From positions 562,138 through 626,137 of the forward strand of contig NZ_CP029161.1 in NCBI RefSeq assembly GCF_003096055.1: a stretch of 64,000 nucleotides of DNA, read 5' to 3'. Of the stretch, positions 11,661 to 22,200 are shown in pieces; positions within the stretch are counted from its first letter, which is position 1; every line of letters starts with the position of its first letter. A program made the translations under genes and the position numbers. The DNA comes from Buchnera aphidicola (Melanaphis sacchari) (GTDB lineage: Bacteria > Pseudomonadota > Gammaproteobacteria > Enterobacterales > Enterobacteriaceae). The notes under the pieces are model-generated. The model did no database searches. It saw nothing but the letters and a program-made list of their open reading frames with translations, and was not told where the DNA came from.

Positions 11661-11804
11661 AAAAGTAATAAACCTTGAATAAAATATAACTATTTCTTAT
11701 GAAGTAAAAATTTTAGAATATTAGCTATAATGTTTTATTAAATATATTGATATCTTTTATAATGTGATATTATTAATTTACAATTTGTCAAAAAATCTTT
11801 ATAT

Positions 11805-12950
11805 ATGACTAGAAAAATACCTTCTTTTATTGAAATATATAAATCACTAATCAAAATACCTACAATTAGCAGTGAAAATAAATTAATTGATCAAACTAAT
11901 AAAAATTTAATTTATTTACTATCTAATTATTTTTCTGATTTAAAATTTTTAATAAAAATTAAAAATATACCATATACTAATAAATTTAATATGTTAGCGT
12001 CCATCGGATATGGCGAGGGAGGTCTTTTGCTTTCCGGCCATACAGACACCGTAAATTTTGATGATACATCATGGACACAAGATCCTTTTCAACTAATCGA
12101 AAAAAATAATAAATTATATGGATTGGGTGTAGTAGATATGAAAGGTTTTTTTGCTTTTATACTAGATATAATATCATCTATAGATTTAAAAAAACTAAAA
12201 AAACCTCTTTATATCCTTGGCACCGCAAATGAAGAAACAGATATGTCAGGCGCAAGATATTTTATTCAATCTACAAATATTAAACCAGACTGTATCATTA
12301 TTGGAGAACCAACATCATTAGAATTAATTACAGCTCATAAAGGACATACGTCTTACTCCCTAGAAGTAATCGGTAAAACAGCTCATTCTAGTAATCCTGC
12401 TATTGGTATTAATAGTATTGATATTATGCATAAAATTATAAATAAATTGATTTCTTTAAAGAAATATTTTAAGAAAAAATATTTTCATAAAGATTTTTCT
12501 ATTTCATACCCTACTATGAATTTTGCTTCTATACAGGGAGGAGATGCAATTAATAAAATTTGTTCATCATGTATTTTAAATTTTGAAATAAGACCTACAC
12601 CTGGATTAACTGTAAAAAAAATTGAAATTTTAATTCAAAATAAATTAAAAAAAATTATAAAAAAATGGCCTGATCGTATTATTTTAAAAAATCTTTTTTT
12701 TTCCGTACCTTCATATGAATATTCATCAGAAAAAAAAATACTTAACACTATAGAAAAATCTTGCAAATTAATAAATAAAACAGTTGATTATTGTACTGAA
12801 GCTCCCTTTTTTCAAAAAATTGCACCCACTTTAATACTAGGTCCTGGTTCAATTCAACAAGCTCATTGTTCTAATGAATATTTAGATTGTCATTTTATCC
12901 AGCCAACTAAAAATATTTTTGAAAAAATAATAAAAAAATTTTGCTATTAA
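11805..12950 (+). CDS. argE: Acetylornithine deacetylase
   Basis: ArgE removes the acetyl group from N-acetylornithine to give ornithine. It is an M20-family metalloenzyme: metal ligands are in SGHTDTVNFDD and GLGVVDMKGFFAF, with the catalytic EE pair in GTANEETDMSGARYF and IIGEPTSLE after it. The C-terminal YCTEAPFFQ and GPGSIQQAHCSNEY blocks are present. Length is 381 residues against 383. A 55-base piece coding ASIGYGEGGLLLSGHTDT (11997-12051) has 58% GC, unlike anything around it. Confidence 0.96.
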   Translation: MTRKIPSFIEIYKSLIKIPTISSENKLIDQTNKNLIYLLSNYFSDLKFLIKIKNIPYTNKFNMLASIGYGEGGLLLSGHTDTVNFDDTSWTQDPFQLIEKNNKLYGLGVVDMKGFFAFILDIISSIDLKKLKKPLYILGTANEETDMSGARYFIQSTNIKPDCIIIGEPTSLELITAHKGHTSYSLEVIGKTAHSSNPAIGINSIDIMHKIINKLISLKKYFKKKYFHKDFSISYPTMNFASIQGGDAINKICSSCILNFEIRPTPGLTVKKIEILIQNKLKKIIKKWPDRIILKNLFFSVPSYEYSSEKKILNTIEKSCKLINKTVDYCTEAPFFQKIAPTLILGPGSIQQAHCSNEYLDCHFIQPTKNIFEKIIKKFCY

Positions 12951-12987
12951 AATAAAAAATAATTTTTTAATAATATTAATTATCTAA

Positions 12988-13009
12988 AAGTTTAGAATTT
13001 TATAAACTT
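12988..13009. terminator. Weak hairpin between convergent argE and metF
   Basis: AAGTTTA at 12988-12994 pairs with TAAACTT at 13003-13009 across an 8-base loop. It overlaps the last codons of metF and lies 38 bp past the argE stop. The stem is short and all but two pairs are A:T, so it may be chance in such AT-rich DNA. Confidence 0.3.
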
Positions 13010-13887
13010 AATGATTTAAGAAAGTAACACGTAGAATATACTACATCTGATTTATTTAAACTATAGAAATGAAAATTTTTTACACCTTCTGTAAATAATT
13101 TTTTTACAATATCTATTAATATATTTACACCTATTAATCTTTGAGTGGTTAAATCATCCTCTAATTTATTAAACATCTTAAAGATCCATTTTGGTATAGT
13201 GACATTAGTCATTGTAGAAAATTTTTTCAATTGTTGAAAGTTATAAATTGGCAATATTCCTGGTATAATTTCGACATTAATACCATTTTTTATACATTGA
13301 TCACGAAAATTTAAATAACTATCAATATTAAAAAAAAACTGAGTTATAGCGCGATTAGCACCTGCATCAATTTTCTTTTTTAAATTTAAAATATCATCTT
13401 TCATATTATCTGATTCTGGATGTCTTTCTGGATAAGCGGCTACAGAAATATCAAAATCAGCAATTTTTTTAAGAAAAGTAACTAAATCTGCAGCGTACAT
13501 AATATGTTTATGCATCTTATTTTTTGCATCACCTCGCAAAGCAACTATATTTCGTATACCGCTTTTCCAATACAATCGCGCTATTTTTTCTAATTCTATT
13601 GGCGTATTATTCACGCAAGTTAAATGCGGAGCCGTAATAACACCCGTCTTTTTATATATTTTTTGAACTATTTCATATGTTTTTTTTTCTTCTCCATTAT
13701 TCGCTCCATGAGTGACAGAAAAAAAAGAAGGATTTAATTTAATCAATTTTAAAATTGAAAGATATAGTTTATTCTCTAAATCTATGTTTTTAGGAGGAAA
13801 AAATTCAAAAGAAAATTGTAAAGTATTTTTTAAACTTTCTAATCTGTTATGAATAGTTTCTTGATAATGCTTATTTAAAAAATTCAT
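13000..13887 (-). CDS. metF: 5,10-methylenetetrahydrofolate reductase
   Basis: MetF makes 5-methyl-tetrahydrofolate, the methyl donor for methionine synthase. FSFEFFPPK at about residues 27-35 contains the conserved glutamate, and FAD-site blocks such as ALRGDAKNK, AAYPERHPES and FFFNIDSYLNF are recognisable. Length is 295 residues against 296. The methyl acceptor enzyme MetE is also in this window at 30157-32415. No MetJ-type operator is visible upstream. Confidence 0.96.
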   Translation of the reverse strand: MNFLNKHYQETIHNRLESLKNTLQFSFEFFPPKNIDLENKLYLSILKLIKLNPSFFSVTHGANNGEEKKTYEIVQKIYKKTGVITAPHLTCVNNTPIELEKIARLYWKSGIRNIVALRGDAKNKMHKHIMYAADLVTFLKKIADFDISVAAYPERHPESDNMKDDILNLKKKIDAGANRAITQFFFNIDSYLNFRDQCIKNGINVEIIPGILPIYNFQQLKKFSTMTNVTIPKWIFKMFNKLEDDLTTQRLIGVNILIDIVKKLFTEGVKNFHFYSLNKSDVVYSTCYFLKSLSL

Positions 13888-14048
13888 TTTTATTAACCTT
13901 GAATTATAATATGTACATTATAATAATATTATACTAAATAATTATACTAATAATTAAAAAATTTAATTTAAATTTTCAAGATATATATAATATTTTATTA
14001 TTATTTAATTTCTTAAAAATATTAAACTTACTTTCAAAAGAATTTATA

Positions 14049-15079
14049 ATGCATAAAAAAAAACTTTTTACAAATCTTTAAAATATTTAAACACATTCAG
14101 AATTAATGTAACAGCAAAAAAAATTATTTTCGTTACAACAATTCAATTACTACTTGATATATGGAAAAAATACAGATTAAAAAACATTCCTTGTATTATT
14201 TTAGGCGAAGGTAGTAATGTTCTTTTTTTAGAAAATTATGAAGGAATAGTAATAATTAATAGGATTAAGGGAATTAAAATTAAAGAAAAAAAAAATTTTT
14301 GGTCGCTACATATTTTATCAGGAGAAAAATGGAGTGATTTAGTTAGTTATACATTACGAATTAAAATATTTGGATTAGAAAACTTAGCTTTAATACCAGG
14401 ATGCATAGGATCTGCTGCTATCCAAAATATCGGTGCTTATGGATTAGAATTTAAAGAAATTTGCGAATACGTTGATGTAATTTCATTAAAAAATGGAAAA
14501 ATTATAAGAATGCAAAATAAAGAATGTAATTTTTCTTATCGAAATAGTATTTTTAAAAATAAATATAATTATGGTTATGCGATCATTGCTGTTGGTATAA
14601 AAGTATCTAAAACCTGGAAACCTATTGTATCTTCTATATTCTTTAAAAAAGAAATTTTTAAAATAAATCCATATAAAATATACAATATAATATGTAAATT
14701 AAGAAAAAAAAAAATTCCAGATCCTAATAAATTAGGAAATGCTGGTAGCTTTTTTAAAAATCCTATTATTCATCCTAAAAAAGCAAAAAAGATTTTATTT
14801 TTATACAAAGATATGCCATATTTTCTTGAAAAAAATGGTTTTATAAAAATTCCTGCTGCATGGTTAATTGAACATTCTAATTTTAAAAATATTCATATTG
14901 GCGATGCAGCTATTTATCAAAAACAGAAACTTATACTAATCAATAAGAAAAAAGCTAAATCAAAAGATATTTTAAAATTAGCTATAAAAATACAAAAACA
15001 TGTGTTAAAGAAATTTTATATTCTTTTAAAACCAGAAGTAGATCTTATTAGTTCATCAGGAAAGATAAAATTATTATAA
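14049..15079 (+). CDS. murB: UDP-N-acetylenolpyruvoylglucosamine reductase MurB, frameshifted in an A9 run after the start codon
   Basis: MurB reduces the enolpyruvyl group to make UDP-N-acetylmuramate for peptidoglycan. From 14057 to the stop at 15079 one frame encodes a complete MurB: SLKYLNTF near the N-terminus, LGEGSNVLFLENYEG, LENLALIPGCIGSAAIQN, the FYR-type SYRNSIFK and NAGSFFKNP. The only ATG available (14049) is out of frame by one base: ATG CAT followed by nine A (14055-14063) reads into a stop after ten codons. Ten A would give M-H-K-K-K-T-F-Y-K-S-L-K and a 343-residue protein against 342 in E. coli. No in-frame ATG, GTG or TTG occurs before the conserved region. Polymerase slippage on poly(A) would restore it. 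Confidence 0.88.
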
Positions 15080-15155
15080 AAAATTAAATGAATTTGATAC
15101 AATTATTTTTATCTTTAATAAGATATTTTTAAAAAAATTATTTCTTTAAAAAAAC

Positions 15156-15183
15156 TTGCAATAAAAATGAAAAATTATATAAT
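15156..15183 (+). promoter_or_regulatory. Candidate sigma-70 promoter of the tRNA cluster
   Basis: TTGCAA at 15156-15161 and a perfect TATAAT at 15178-15183 are separated by 16 bases. They lie about 83 bp before the first tRNA gene in a 187-bp spacer with no gene. In DNA this rich in A and T such matches arise by chance, so this rests mainly on position. Confidence 0.4.
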
Positions 15184-15266
15184 AAGAAAATAAAATTACT
15201 CATATTTAATTTTATTTTAACAAAAAATTAATTAATATTAAAATTTAATTAAATAAAAAATAAATA

Positions 15267-15339
<73 letters not shown>

Positions 15340-15352
15340 AAAATCGCTAAAA

Positions 15353-15434
<82 letters not shown>

Positions 15435-15441
15435 AAAATAC

Positions 15442-15513
<72 letters not shown>

Positions 15514-15521
15514 CAAATTCA

Positions 15522-15595
15522 GCTGATATGGCTCAGTAAGGTAGAGCACACCCTTGGTAAGGGTGAGGTCCCCAGTTCAAATCTGGGTATCAGCA
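15522..15595 (+). tRNA. thrT: tRNA-Thr(GGT)
   Basis: Acceptor GCTGATA pairs with TATCAGC, the anticodon stem ACCCT/AGGGT encloses TTGGTAA with anticodon GGT, and the T arm has AGTTCAAAT. The discriminator is A; no CCA is encoded. In E. coli tufB follows directly; here 249 bp of gene-free AT-rich DNA lead to secE. Confidence 0.96.
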
Positions 15596-15844
15596 TAAAT
15601 TTTAATTTTTTAACTTTTTTAAAAAATAATTTTTTTATATCAAATCACCAAATCTCACCTGTATTATATAAAACTATCTAATTCTAATTTTACTTAAAAA
15701 TAGCAAAATATTAAAATAATATATTTCTATTAATTAGAAAATTTAATATTTTTAATAAAAAAATATTATTTATATAAAAAGAAAAATATTTTTAGTAAAA
15801 AATATATTTTTTCTATTTATTATTTTATAATTCTAAGGAAAATT

Positions 15845-16228
15845 ATGAATATAAAAATTTTTAATTTCAGAAAATCTAAATATTTAGAAAAAATGAAATG
15901 GCTTTTAATATCTATTTTTTTAATTTTACCTATTTTCATTAACAATAATTTTTTTCAAATTAATATTTTTATTTGCAGAGGAGCAGTACTTATTTCAATT
16001 ATGTTAGCAATAATTATTGCACTAACAACAGAAAAAGGAAAAAATATTCTAACATATATAAATGCATCAAAAAATGAGATGAAAAAAATAATATGGCCCC
16101 AATATAAGGAAACTTTACACACTACATGTATAATTATTTTCATCGCAGTAATCATGTCTCTTCTTGTATGGGGAATTGATAGCATTATATTTCGTTTAAT
16201 AACATTTCTTATTAATCTAAGGTTTTAA
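15845..16228 (+). CDS. secE: Preprotein translocase subunit SecE
   Basis: SecE clamps SecY in the membrane translocon. Three hydrophobic segments appear (about residues 18-34, 42-62 and 94-118), the arrangement of the three-helix enterobacterial SecE. The conserved amphipathic stretch [16 protein letters not shown] precedes the last helix, and the 127-residue length equals E. coli. The start has a good AAGGAAAATT ribosome site. nusG begins five bases after the stop. Confidence 0.95.
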   Translation: MNIKIFNFRKSKYLEKMKWLLISIFLILPIFINNNFFQINIFICRGAVLISIMLAIIIALTTEKGKNILTYINASKNEMKKIIWPQYKETLHTTCIIIFIAVIMSLLVWGIDSIIFRLITFLINLRF

Positions 16229-16233
16229 AAAAA

Positions 16234-16779
16234 ATGCAAGAAAGTTTAAAAAAAAAGTGGTATGTGCTACAAGCTTTCTCTGGATTTGAAGGGCGTGTCG
16301 TACAATCAATACAAGAACATGTTAAATTAAAAAAAATGAATGACTATTTCGGAGAAGTTATGGTTCCTTCTGAGGAAGTAATTGAAATCAGAGGAGGCCA
16401 ACGTAGAAAAAGTGAACATAAGTTTTTTCCTGGATACGTATTAATTCACATGATTATGACAGATGCAACTTGGCATTTAATAAGAAATATACCTCGAGTA
16501 CTGGGATTTATTGGAGGAAGATCGGATAAACCATCGCCTATTAGTGATAAAGAAGTAGAAATAATAATTAACCGACTTCGACAAATCGGAGATAAACCAA
16601 GACCCAAAACTTTATTTGAACCAGGAGAAATGATTCGAGTTAATGATGGACCTTTTGCTGATTTTAACGGTATAGTAGAAGAAGTAGATTATGAAAAAAG
16701 TAGATTAAAAGTATCAGTCTCTATTTTTGGAAGATCTACGCCAGTAGAATTAGATTTTAGACAAGTCGAAAAAAATTAA
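16234..16779 (+). CDS. nusG: Transcription termination/antitermination protein NusG
   Basis: NusG bridges RNA polymerase to Rho or the ribosome. The NGN domain is nearly unchanged ([35 protein letters not shown]), and the KOW domain reads [19 protein letters not shown] with [19 protein letters not shown] after it. Length is 181 residues, equal to E. coli. It is co-transcribed with secE and rplK, the latter 31 bp downstream. Confidence 0.98.
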   Translation: MQESLKKKWYVLQAFSGFEGRVVQSIQEHVKLKKMNDYFGEVMVPSEEVIEIRGGQRRKSEHKFFPGYVLIHMIMTDATWHLIRNIPRVLGFIGGRSDKPSPISDKEVEIIINRLRQIGDKPRPKTLFEPGEMIRVNDGPFADFNGIVEEVDYEKSRLKVSVSIFGRSTPVELDFRQVEKN

Positions 16780-16810
16780 AATTTTTTTATTTAAAACAAG
16801 GTCTTATAAA

Positions 16811-17239
16811 ATGGCAAAAAAAATACAATCTTATATCAAACTTCAAATATCTGCAGGAATGGCTAATCCAAGTCCCCCAATTGGTCCCGCTCTAGGACAA
16901 AAAGGCGTAAATATCATGGAATTTTGTAAATTATTTAATACAAAAACAGAAAATCTAGAAAAAGGACTGCCTATACCAGTAATTATTACAGTGTATTCAG
17001 ATCGATCATTTACATTTGTTACTAAAACACCTCCGGCTTCTATTTTATTAAAAAAATCTGTAGGAATAAAATCTGGATCTAAAAAACCAAAAATAGAAAA
17101 TATAGGTAAAATCACTAATTTAAAAATTAAAGAAATAGCGATGATCAAGCAACAAGATATGACTGGTTCAAGTATTAAAAAAATTATGGAATCTATCAAA
17201 GGAACTGCTAAATCTATGGGCTTAATTATTGAAGATTAA
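16811..17239 (+). CDS. rplK: 50S ribosomal protein L11
   Basis: L11 binds the GTPase-associated centre of 23S rRNA and contacts elongation factors. The N-terminal block [20 protein letters not shown] and the C-terminal RNA-binding domain with [20 protein letters not shown] are intact. Length is 142 residues as in E. coli. It is followed after four bases by rplA. The leader from nusG is only 31 bp, so I cannot recognise the L1 operator that controls this operon in E. coli. Confidence 0.98.
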   Translation: MAKKIQSYIKLQISAGMANPSPPIGPALGQKGVNIMEFCKLFNTKTENLEKGLPIPVIITVYSDRSFTFVTKTPPASILLKKSVGIKSGSKKPKIENIGKITNLKIKEIAMIKQQDMTGSSIKKIMESIKGTAKSMGLIIED

Positions 17240-17243
17240 AATT

Positions 17244-17939
17244 ATGAAAAAAATCAATAAACGTATGAAAAATACAAAAAAAAATATTGATGTTAAAAAA
17301 TTATATCACATTGATGAATTAATAGAATTACTAAAAAAAACATCAAAAGTAAAATTTGTTGAAAGTATTGATATTTCTATTAATCTAGGAATAGATCCTA
17401 AAAAATCAGATCAGAATATTCGAGGGTCTACCATATTACCTTATGGAATAGGTCGTAATGTTAAAGTTGCTGTATTTACACAAGGAGAAAATGTTAAAAA
17501 AGCTCAAAAAGCAGGAGCAGAATTTATTGGAATGGAAGATTTATCTGAAAAAATTAAGAAAGAAGGCATTCAGTTCGATAGAGCTATTGCTTCACCTGAC
17601 GCCATGAAAATTGTCACTCAATTGGGACATATATTAGGACCACGCGGACTGATGCCAAACCCTAAATTAGGGACTGTTACAACAAATATTTATGAAGCAA
17701 TCAAAAATGTTAAAAAAGGACAAGTTCAATATAGAAGTGATAAAAATGGAATTGTTCACTCTACTATAGGTAGAATTAATTTTAAATCCAATCAAATTAA
17801 GAAAAATTTTAACATTTTTTTAGAATCTATTAAAAAATCTAAACCCCCTCAATCAAAAGGTATTTATATAAAAAAAATTACTTTATCAAGTACAATGGGA
17901 ATAGGATTAATTCTTGATCAATCTAACTTGAATATTTAA
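17244..17939 (+). CDS. rplA: 50S ribosomal protein L1
   Basis: L1 forms the mobile stalk beside the E site. The ATG at 17244 (MKKINKRM) matches E. coli MAKLTKRM; an upstream TTG at 17229 lies inside rplK and is not needed. Conserved blocks are [25 protein letters not shown] and [16 protein letters not shown]. Length is 231 residues against 234. In E. coli L1 also represses rplK-rplA translation. Confidence 0.97.
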   Translation: MKKINKRMKNTKKNIDVKKLYHIDELIELLKKTSKVKFVESIDISINLGIDPKKSDQNIRGSTILPYGIGRNVKVAVFTQGENVKKAQKAGAEFIGMEDLSEKIKKEGIQFDRAIASPDAMKIVTQLGHILGPRGLMPNPKLGTVTTNIYEAIKNVKKGQVQYRSDKNGIVHSTIGRINFKSNQIKKNFNIFLESIKKSKPPQSKGIYIKKITLSSTMGIGLILDQSNLNI

Positions 17940-17951
17940 ATTTTTTTTAAC

Positions 17952-17980
17952 TTTACGAGAATAAAAAAATTATCTATAAT
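17952..17980 (+). promoter_or_regulatory. Candidate promoter upstream of rplJ-rplL-rpoBC
   Basis: A TTTACG element at 17952-17957 and TATAAT at 17975-17980 are spaced by 17 bases, in the rplA-rplJ spacer where E. coli has its main rplJ promoter. This would leave a leader of about 190 bases before rplJ, room for an L10-binding leader. The -35 match is only fair. Confidence 0.4.
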
Positions 17981-18176
17981 AGCCCTTTTTTTAAAGAAAA
18001 AACTATAATTTTTTTACTAAAAAATTCCAAAATATATAAATTTTTAAAAAAATTTAACTTAATATTTTTAGAATTTTAATATTTTTTAAAATAATTGATC
18101 TTTTATATAACATATTACAGATTTAAAAATTAATTAAACGTCTTTTCTCTAAATTAAATATCGGAGAATGCGATAA

Positions 18177-18674
18177 ATGGCATTAAAAATTGATAAAAAA
18201 AAAATAATTATTTCTAAAATCCATCAAATTTCAAATTTAGCGCTATCAGCAATTATCGCAAATTCCCAAAATATTTCTGTAAATGAAATTAATCAACTTC
18301 GCAAATCTGGACGCGAAGTGGGCGTTAAAATGAATATTGTACGAAATACTCTACTAAAATTAGCGATTAAAAATACATCTTTTGAATGCTTAAAAGATAA
18401 AATAAAAGGGTCAACTTTTATTGCTTATTCCACAAAACATCCTGGAAGCGGTGCAAGATTATTTAAAAATTTTGAAAAAAAAAATTCACATTTCAAAATT
18501 AAGGGGGCTGTATTTGAAGGAAAACTATTATCTGATTTAGAAATCAATCAACTTGCAGATATGCCGACTTATGAAGAAGCAATATTAAAACTTGTCGTGA
18601 TACTAAAAGTATTAGCTGCAGGCAAACTTATTTATACGTTATCCGCTATCAAAGAAAAAAAAGAAACCTCTTAA
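18177..18674 (+). CDS. rplJ: 50S ribosomal protein L10
   Basis: L10 anchors the L7/L12 stalk to the ribosome. The product of 165 residues, E. coli length, carries the VKMNIVRNTLLKLAIK and FIAYSTKHPGSGARLFKNF segments, and ends in the helices that bind L12 dimers. The ribosome site is CGGAG at 18162-18166. The 237-base spacer before it is unusually long for this operon and fits a regulatory leader, as in E. coli where L10 represses its own translation. Confidence 0.95.
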   Translation: MALKIDKKKIIISKIHQISNLALSAIIANSQNISVNEINQLRKSGREVGVKMNIVRNTLLKLAIKNTSFECLKDKIKGSTFIAYSTKHPGSGARLFKNFEKKNSHFKIKGAVFEGKLLSDLEINQLADMPTYEEAILKLVVILKVLAAGKLIYTLSAIKEKKETS

Positions 18675-18741
18675 AGAGTTACTATTTTGATATATTATAA
18701 AATAGCTAAAACAATTTTAATTGTTATTAGGAATCATTCTT

Positions 18742-19110
18742 ATGTCTATCACTAAAGAACAAATTTTACAAGCTATATCAGAAATGTCTATTATGAATGT
18801 TGTAGATCTTATTTCAGAAATGGAAAAAAAATTTGGAGTTTCTGCAAATATGTCTTTAAATTCTAATAACAAAGACGATAAAAAAACTTCAGAAGAAAAA
18901 ACAGAATTTGACGTTATTTTAAAAAATATCGGTCCGAATAAGGTACCAGTAATAAAAAGTGTTCGTAGTGCAACAGGTTTAGGATTAAAAGAAGCAAAAG
19001 ACTTAGTGGAATCTGCTCCTGTAGTTATAAAAGAAAATATAAGTAAAATTGATGCAGAATCATTGAAAAAAACTTTAGAAAATGTTGGTGCTGAAATCGA
19101 AATTAAATAA
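18742..19110 (+). CDS. rplL: 50S ribosomal protein L7/L12
   Basis: L12 recruits translation factors. The ATG at 18742 ([13 protein letters not shown]) is the family start; an open frame reaches back to 18721 without support. The C-terminal factor-binding domain ([32 protein letters not shown]) is well kept. The flexible hinge, alanine-rich in E. coli, is replaced by Ser, Asn, Asp and Lys (about residues 38-53), which follows the AT bias. Length is 122 residues against 121. Confidence 0.97.
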   Translation: MSITKEQILQAISEMSIMNVVDLISEMEKKFGVSANMSLNSNNKDDKKTSEEKTEFDVILKNIGPNKVPVIKSVRSATGLGLKEAKDLVESAPVVIKENISKIDAESLKKTLENVGAEIEIK

Positions 19111-19140
19111 ATATGCTTTATTTAGTTAACTTCTACATAC

Positions 19141-19170
19141 GGCTGGTGTTTCTAATTCACCAGCCCTTTT
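19141..19170 (+). terminator. rplL-rpoB attenuator hairpin
   Basis: GGCTGGTG at 19141-19148 pairs perfectly with CACCAGCC at 19158-19165 around a 9-base loop and is followed by CTTTT. E. coli has a very similar hairpin at this place, the partial terminator that sets the ratio of ribosomal protein to RNA polymerase synthesis. The GC-rich stem stands out in a spacer that is otherwise nearly all A and T. Confidence 0.88.
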
Positions 19171-19276
19171 AATATAAAAAATATACAAAAAAGTAATTTA
19201 TCACAAAGAACTGTCTCTCCTTCAGAAATAAAAAAATTTTAATATTAATTTATATATTAACGAGCTTAGGAATCCC

Positions 19277-22200
19277 ATGGTTTACTCTTACACCGAAAAA
19301 AAACGAATTCGTAAAGATTTTGGAAAACGTCCTCAAGTTTTGGACATACCATACCTTCTTTCTATTCAACTAGATTCTTTTAAAAAGTTTATACAACCAG
19401 ATCAAGATGGTCAACATGGATTAGAAGCTGCCTTTCGTTCTGTTTTTCCCATACGGGGTTATAATGGAAATTCTGAATTACAATATGTAAGCTATAGATT
19501 GGGAGATGTAATATTTGATGTCAAAGAATGTCAAATAAGAGGAGCAACTTATTCTGCACCATTAAGAGTAAAATTAAGACTAATTATCTATGAACGCGAC
19601 ATATTAGAACCAACGGTTAAAGATATTAAAGAACAAGAAGTATATATGGGTGAAATACCATTAATGACTAATAATGGCACTTTCATAATTAACGGCACAG
19701 AAAGAGTAGTTGTATCTCAATTACATCGAAGTCCTGGAGTATTTTTCGATAGCGATAAAGGAAAGACGCATTCTTCAGGAAAAGTCTTATATAATGCTCG
19801 AATAATTCCTTATCGAGGATCTTGGTTAGACTTTGAATTTGATCCTAAAGATAATTTATTTGTTAGAATAGATAGACGTCGTAAGCTACCAGTTACTATT
19901 ATTTTACGAGCTCTGAATTATACTACAGAAGAAATATTAGATTTATTTTTTGAAAAAAATATTTTTCAAATACAAAATAACAAAATTAAATTAAAACTGA
20001 TTTCAGAAAGACTAAGGGGTGAAACAGCTTCTTTTGATATCCAAAAAAATAAAAAAGTATATGTAAAAAAAGGTCGTCGTATTACTGCAAGACACATTCA
20101 AGAACTTAAAAAAAATAAAGTAAAATCAATCACAGTTCCTATAGAATATATTTTAGGCCGAGTAGTTTCTAAAAATTATTTTCACCCTCAAAATAATGAA
20201 CTAATTATTTCAGCTAATACACCATTATCTTTGGAAATACTAAATAAACTGCAACAACTAAAATTTTTATCTGTCGAAACACTTTTTACTAATGATTTAG
20301 ATCATGGACCTTATATTTCAGAGACATTGCGTATAGATTCATCTAATGATCGCACAACGGCGTTAATGGAAATTTATCGCGTTATGAGACCCGGTGAACC
20401 TGTTACCAAAGAAGCAACAGAAAATTTATTCGAAAATTTATTTTTTACGGAAGATAGATATGATCTATCGTCTGTGGGTCGTATGAAATTCAATCGATCA
20501 TTATCACGAAAAGAAATTGAAGGTTCTAGTACTTTAAGTAAAAAAGATATTATTGATGTTATTAAAAAACTTATTGAAATTCGCAATGGAAGGGGAGAAG
20601 TAGATGATATTGATCATTTAGGAAATAGACGAATTAGATCAGTAGGTGAAATGGCAGAAAATCAATTTAGAATTGGATTAGTTCGCGTTGAAAGAGCTGT
20701 AAAAGAAAGATTATCTGTAGGTGACTTAGAAACACTCATGCCTCAAGATATGATTAATGCCAAACCTATATCTGCAGCAATTAAAGAATTTTTTGGTTCT
20801 AGCCAATTATCTCAATTTATGGATCAAAATAATCCTCTATCAGAAATTACTCATAAAAGAAGAATTTCAGCGTTAGGATTAGGCGGGTTAACTAGAGAAA
20901 GAGCAGGTTTTGAAGTAAGGGATGTTCATCCGACTCACTATGGACGCGTTTGTCCAATAGAAACACCAGAAGGACCAAATATTGGATTAATTAATTCTTT
21001 ATCGGTCTATGCACAAACAAATGCATATGGATTTTTAGAAACTCCTTATCGAAAAGTAAAAAATAGATTTATTACTCAAGAAATTCATTATTTATCAGCA
21101 ATAGAAGAAGGAAATTATATTATTGCACAAGCAAATACTAACGTAGATAAGAATAATATGTTTGTTGATGATTTAGTAACTTGTCGGCATAAAGGTGAAT
21201 CTAGTCTATTTAGTTGCGATGAAGTAGACTACATGGACGTTTCAACTCAACAAATTGTATCTGTTGGAGCGTCTTTAATTCCATTTTTAGAGCATGATGA
21301 TGCAAATAGAGCATTAATGGGTGCAAATATGCAACGACAAGCTGTACCTACCCTTAAAACTGATAAACCTTTAGTGGGAACCGGTATGGAAAGAGCTGTA
21401 GCCGTAGACTCAGGAGTAACAATAATTGCAAAACGAAGCGGAATTATTCAATATGTCGATGCATCACGTATTATTATAAAAGTAAGTGAGGAAGAAACAT
21501 GCTCGGGAGAAGCAGGAATAGATATTTATAACTTAACTAAATATACTAGATCAAATCAAAATACTTGTATCAACCAAAAACCATGCGTTCAATTAAACGA
21601 GAAAGTCAATAAAAATGACGTTTTGGCTGATGGACCATCTACTGATTTAGGAGAACTTGCATTAGGTCAAAATATGAGAGTAGCGTTTATGCCATGGAAT
21701 GGATACAATTTTGAAGATTCTATACTAGTTTCGGAAAAAGTTGTTCAAAAGGATCGTTTTACTACTATTCATATTCAAGAATTATCTTGTATTTCTAGAG
21801 ATACAAAATTAGGTGCGGAAGAAATTAGTTCTGATATACCCAATGTAGGTGAAGCGGCATTATCTAAGCTTGATGAATCTGGAATAGTTTATATCGGAGC
21901 TGAAGTAACTGGAGGAGATATTTTAGTAGGAAAAGTTACGCCAAAGGGAGAAACACAATTAACACCTGAAGAAAAATTGTTACGTGCTATTTTTGGAGAA
22001 AAAGCTTCTGATGTAAAAGATTCTTCTTTACGAGTTCCTAACGGAGTATGCGGGACTGTAATTGATGTTCAGATTTTTACAAGAGATGGAGTTAAAAAAG
22101 ATAAAAGAACGTTAGAAATTGAAAATATGCAACTTAAGAAAGCAAAAAAAGATCTTACAGAAGAGTTTAAAATATTTGAATCAAGCTTATTTTCTAGAAT

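Noticed and set aside
11661-11804. TGAATAAAAT as a possible half ARG box between argC and argE
   Set aside because: The second half (ATTCA at the right spacing) is missing and such half sites are frequent in A/T DNA.
16843-17199. 118-codon open frame antisense to rplK
   Set aside because: It lies wholly within a conserved ribosomal protein gene, has no family resemblance and reflects the codon usage of the sense strand.
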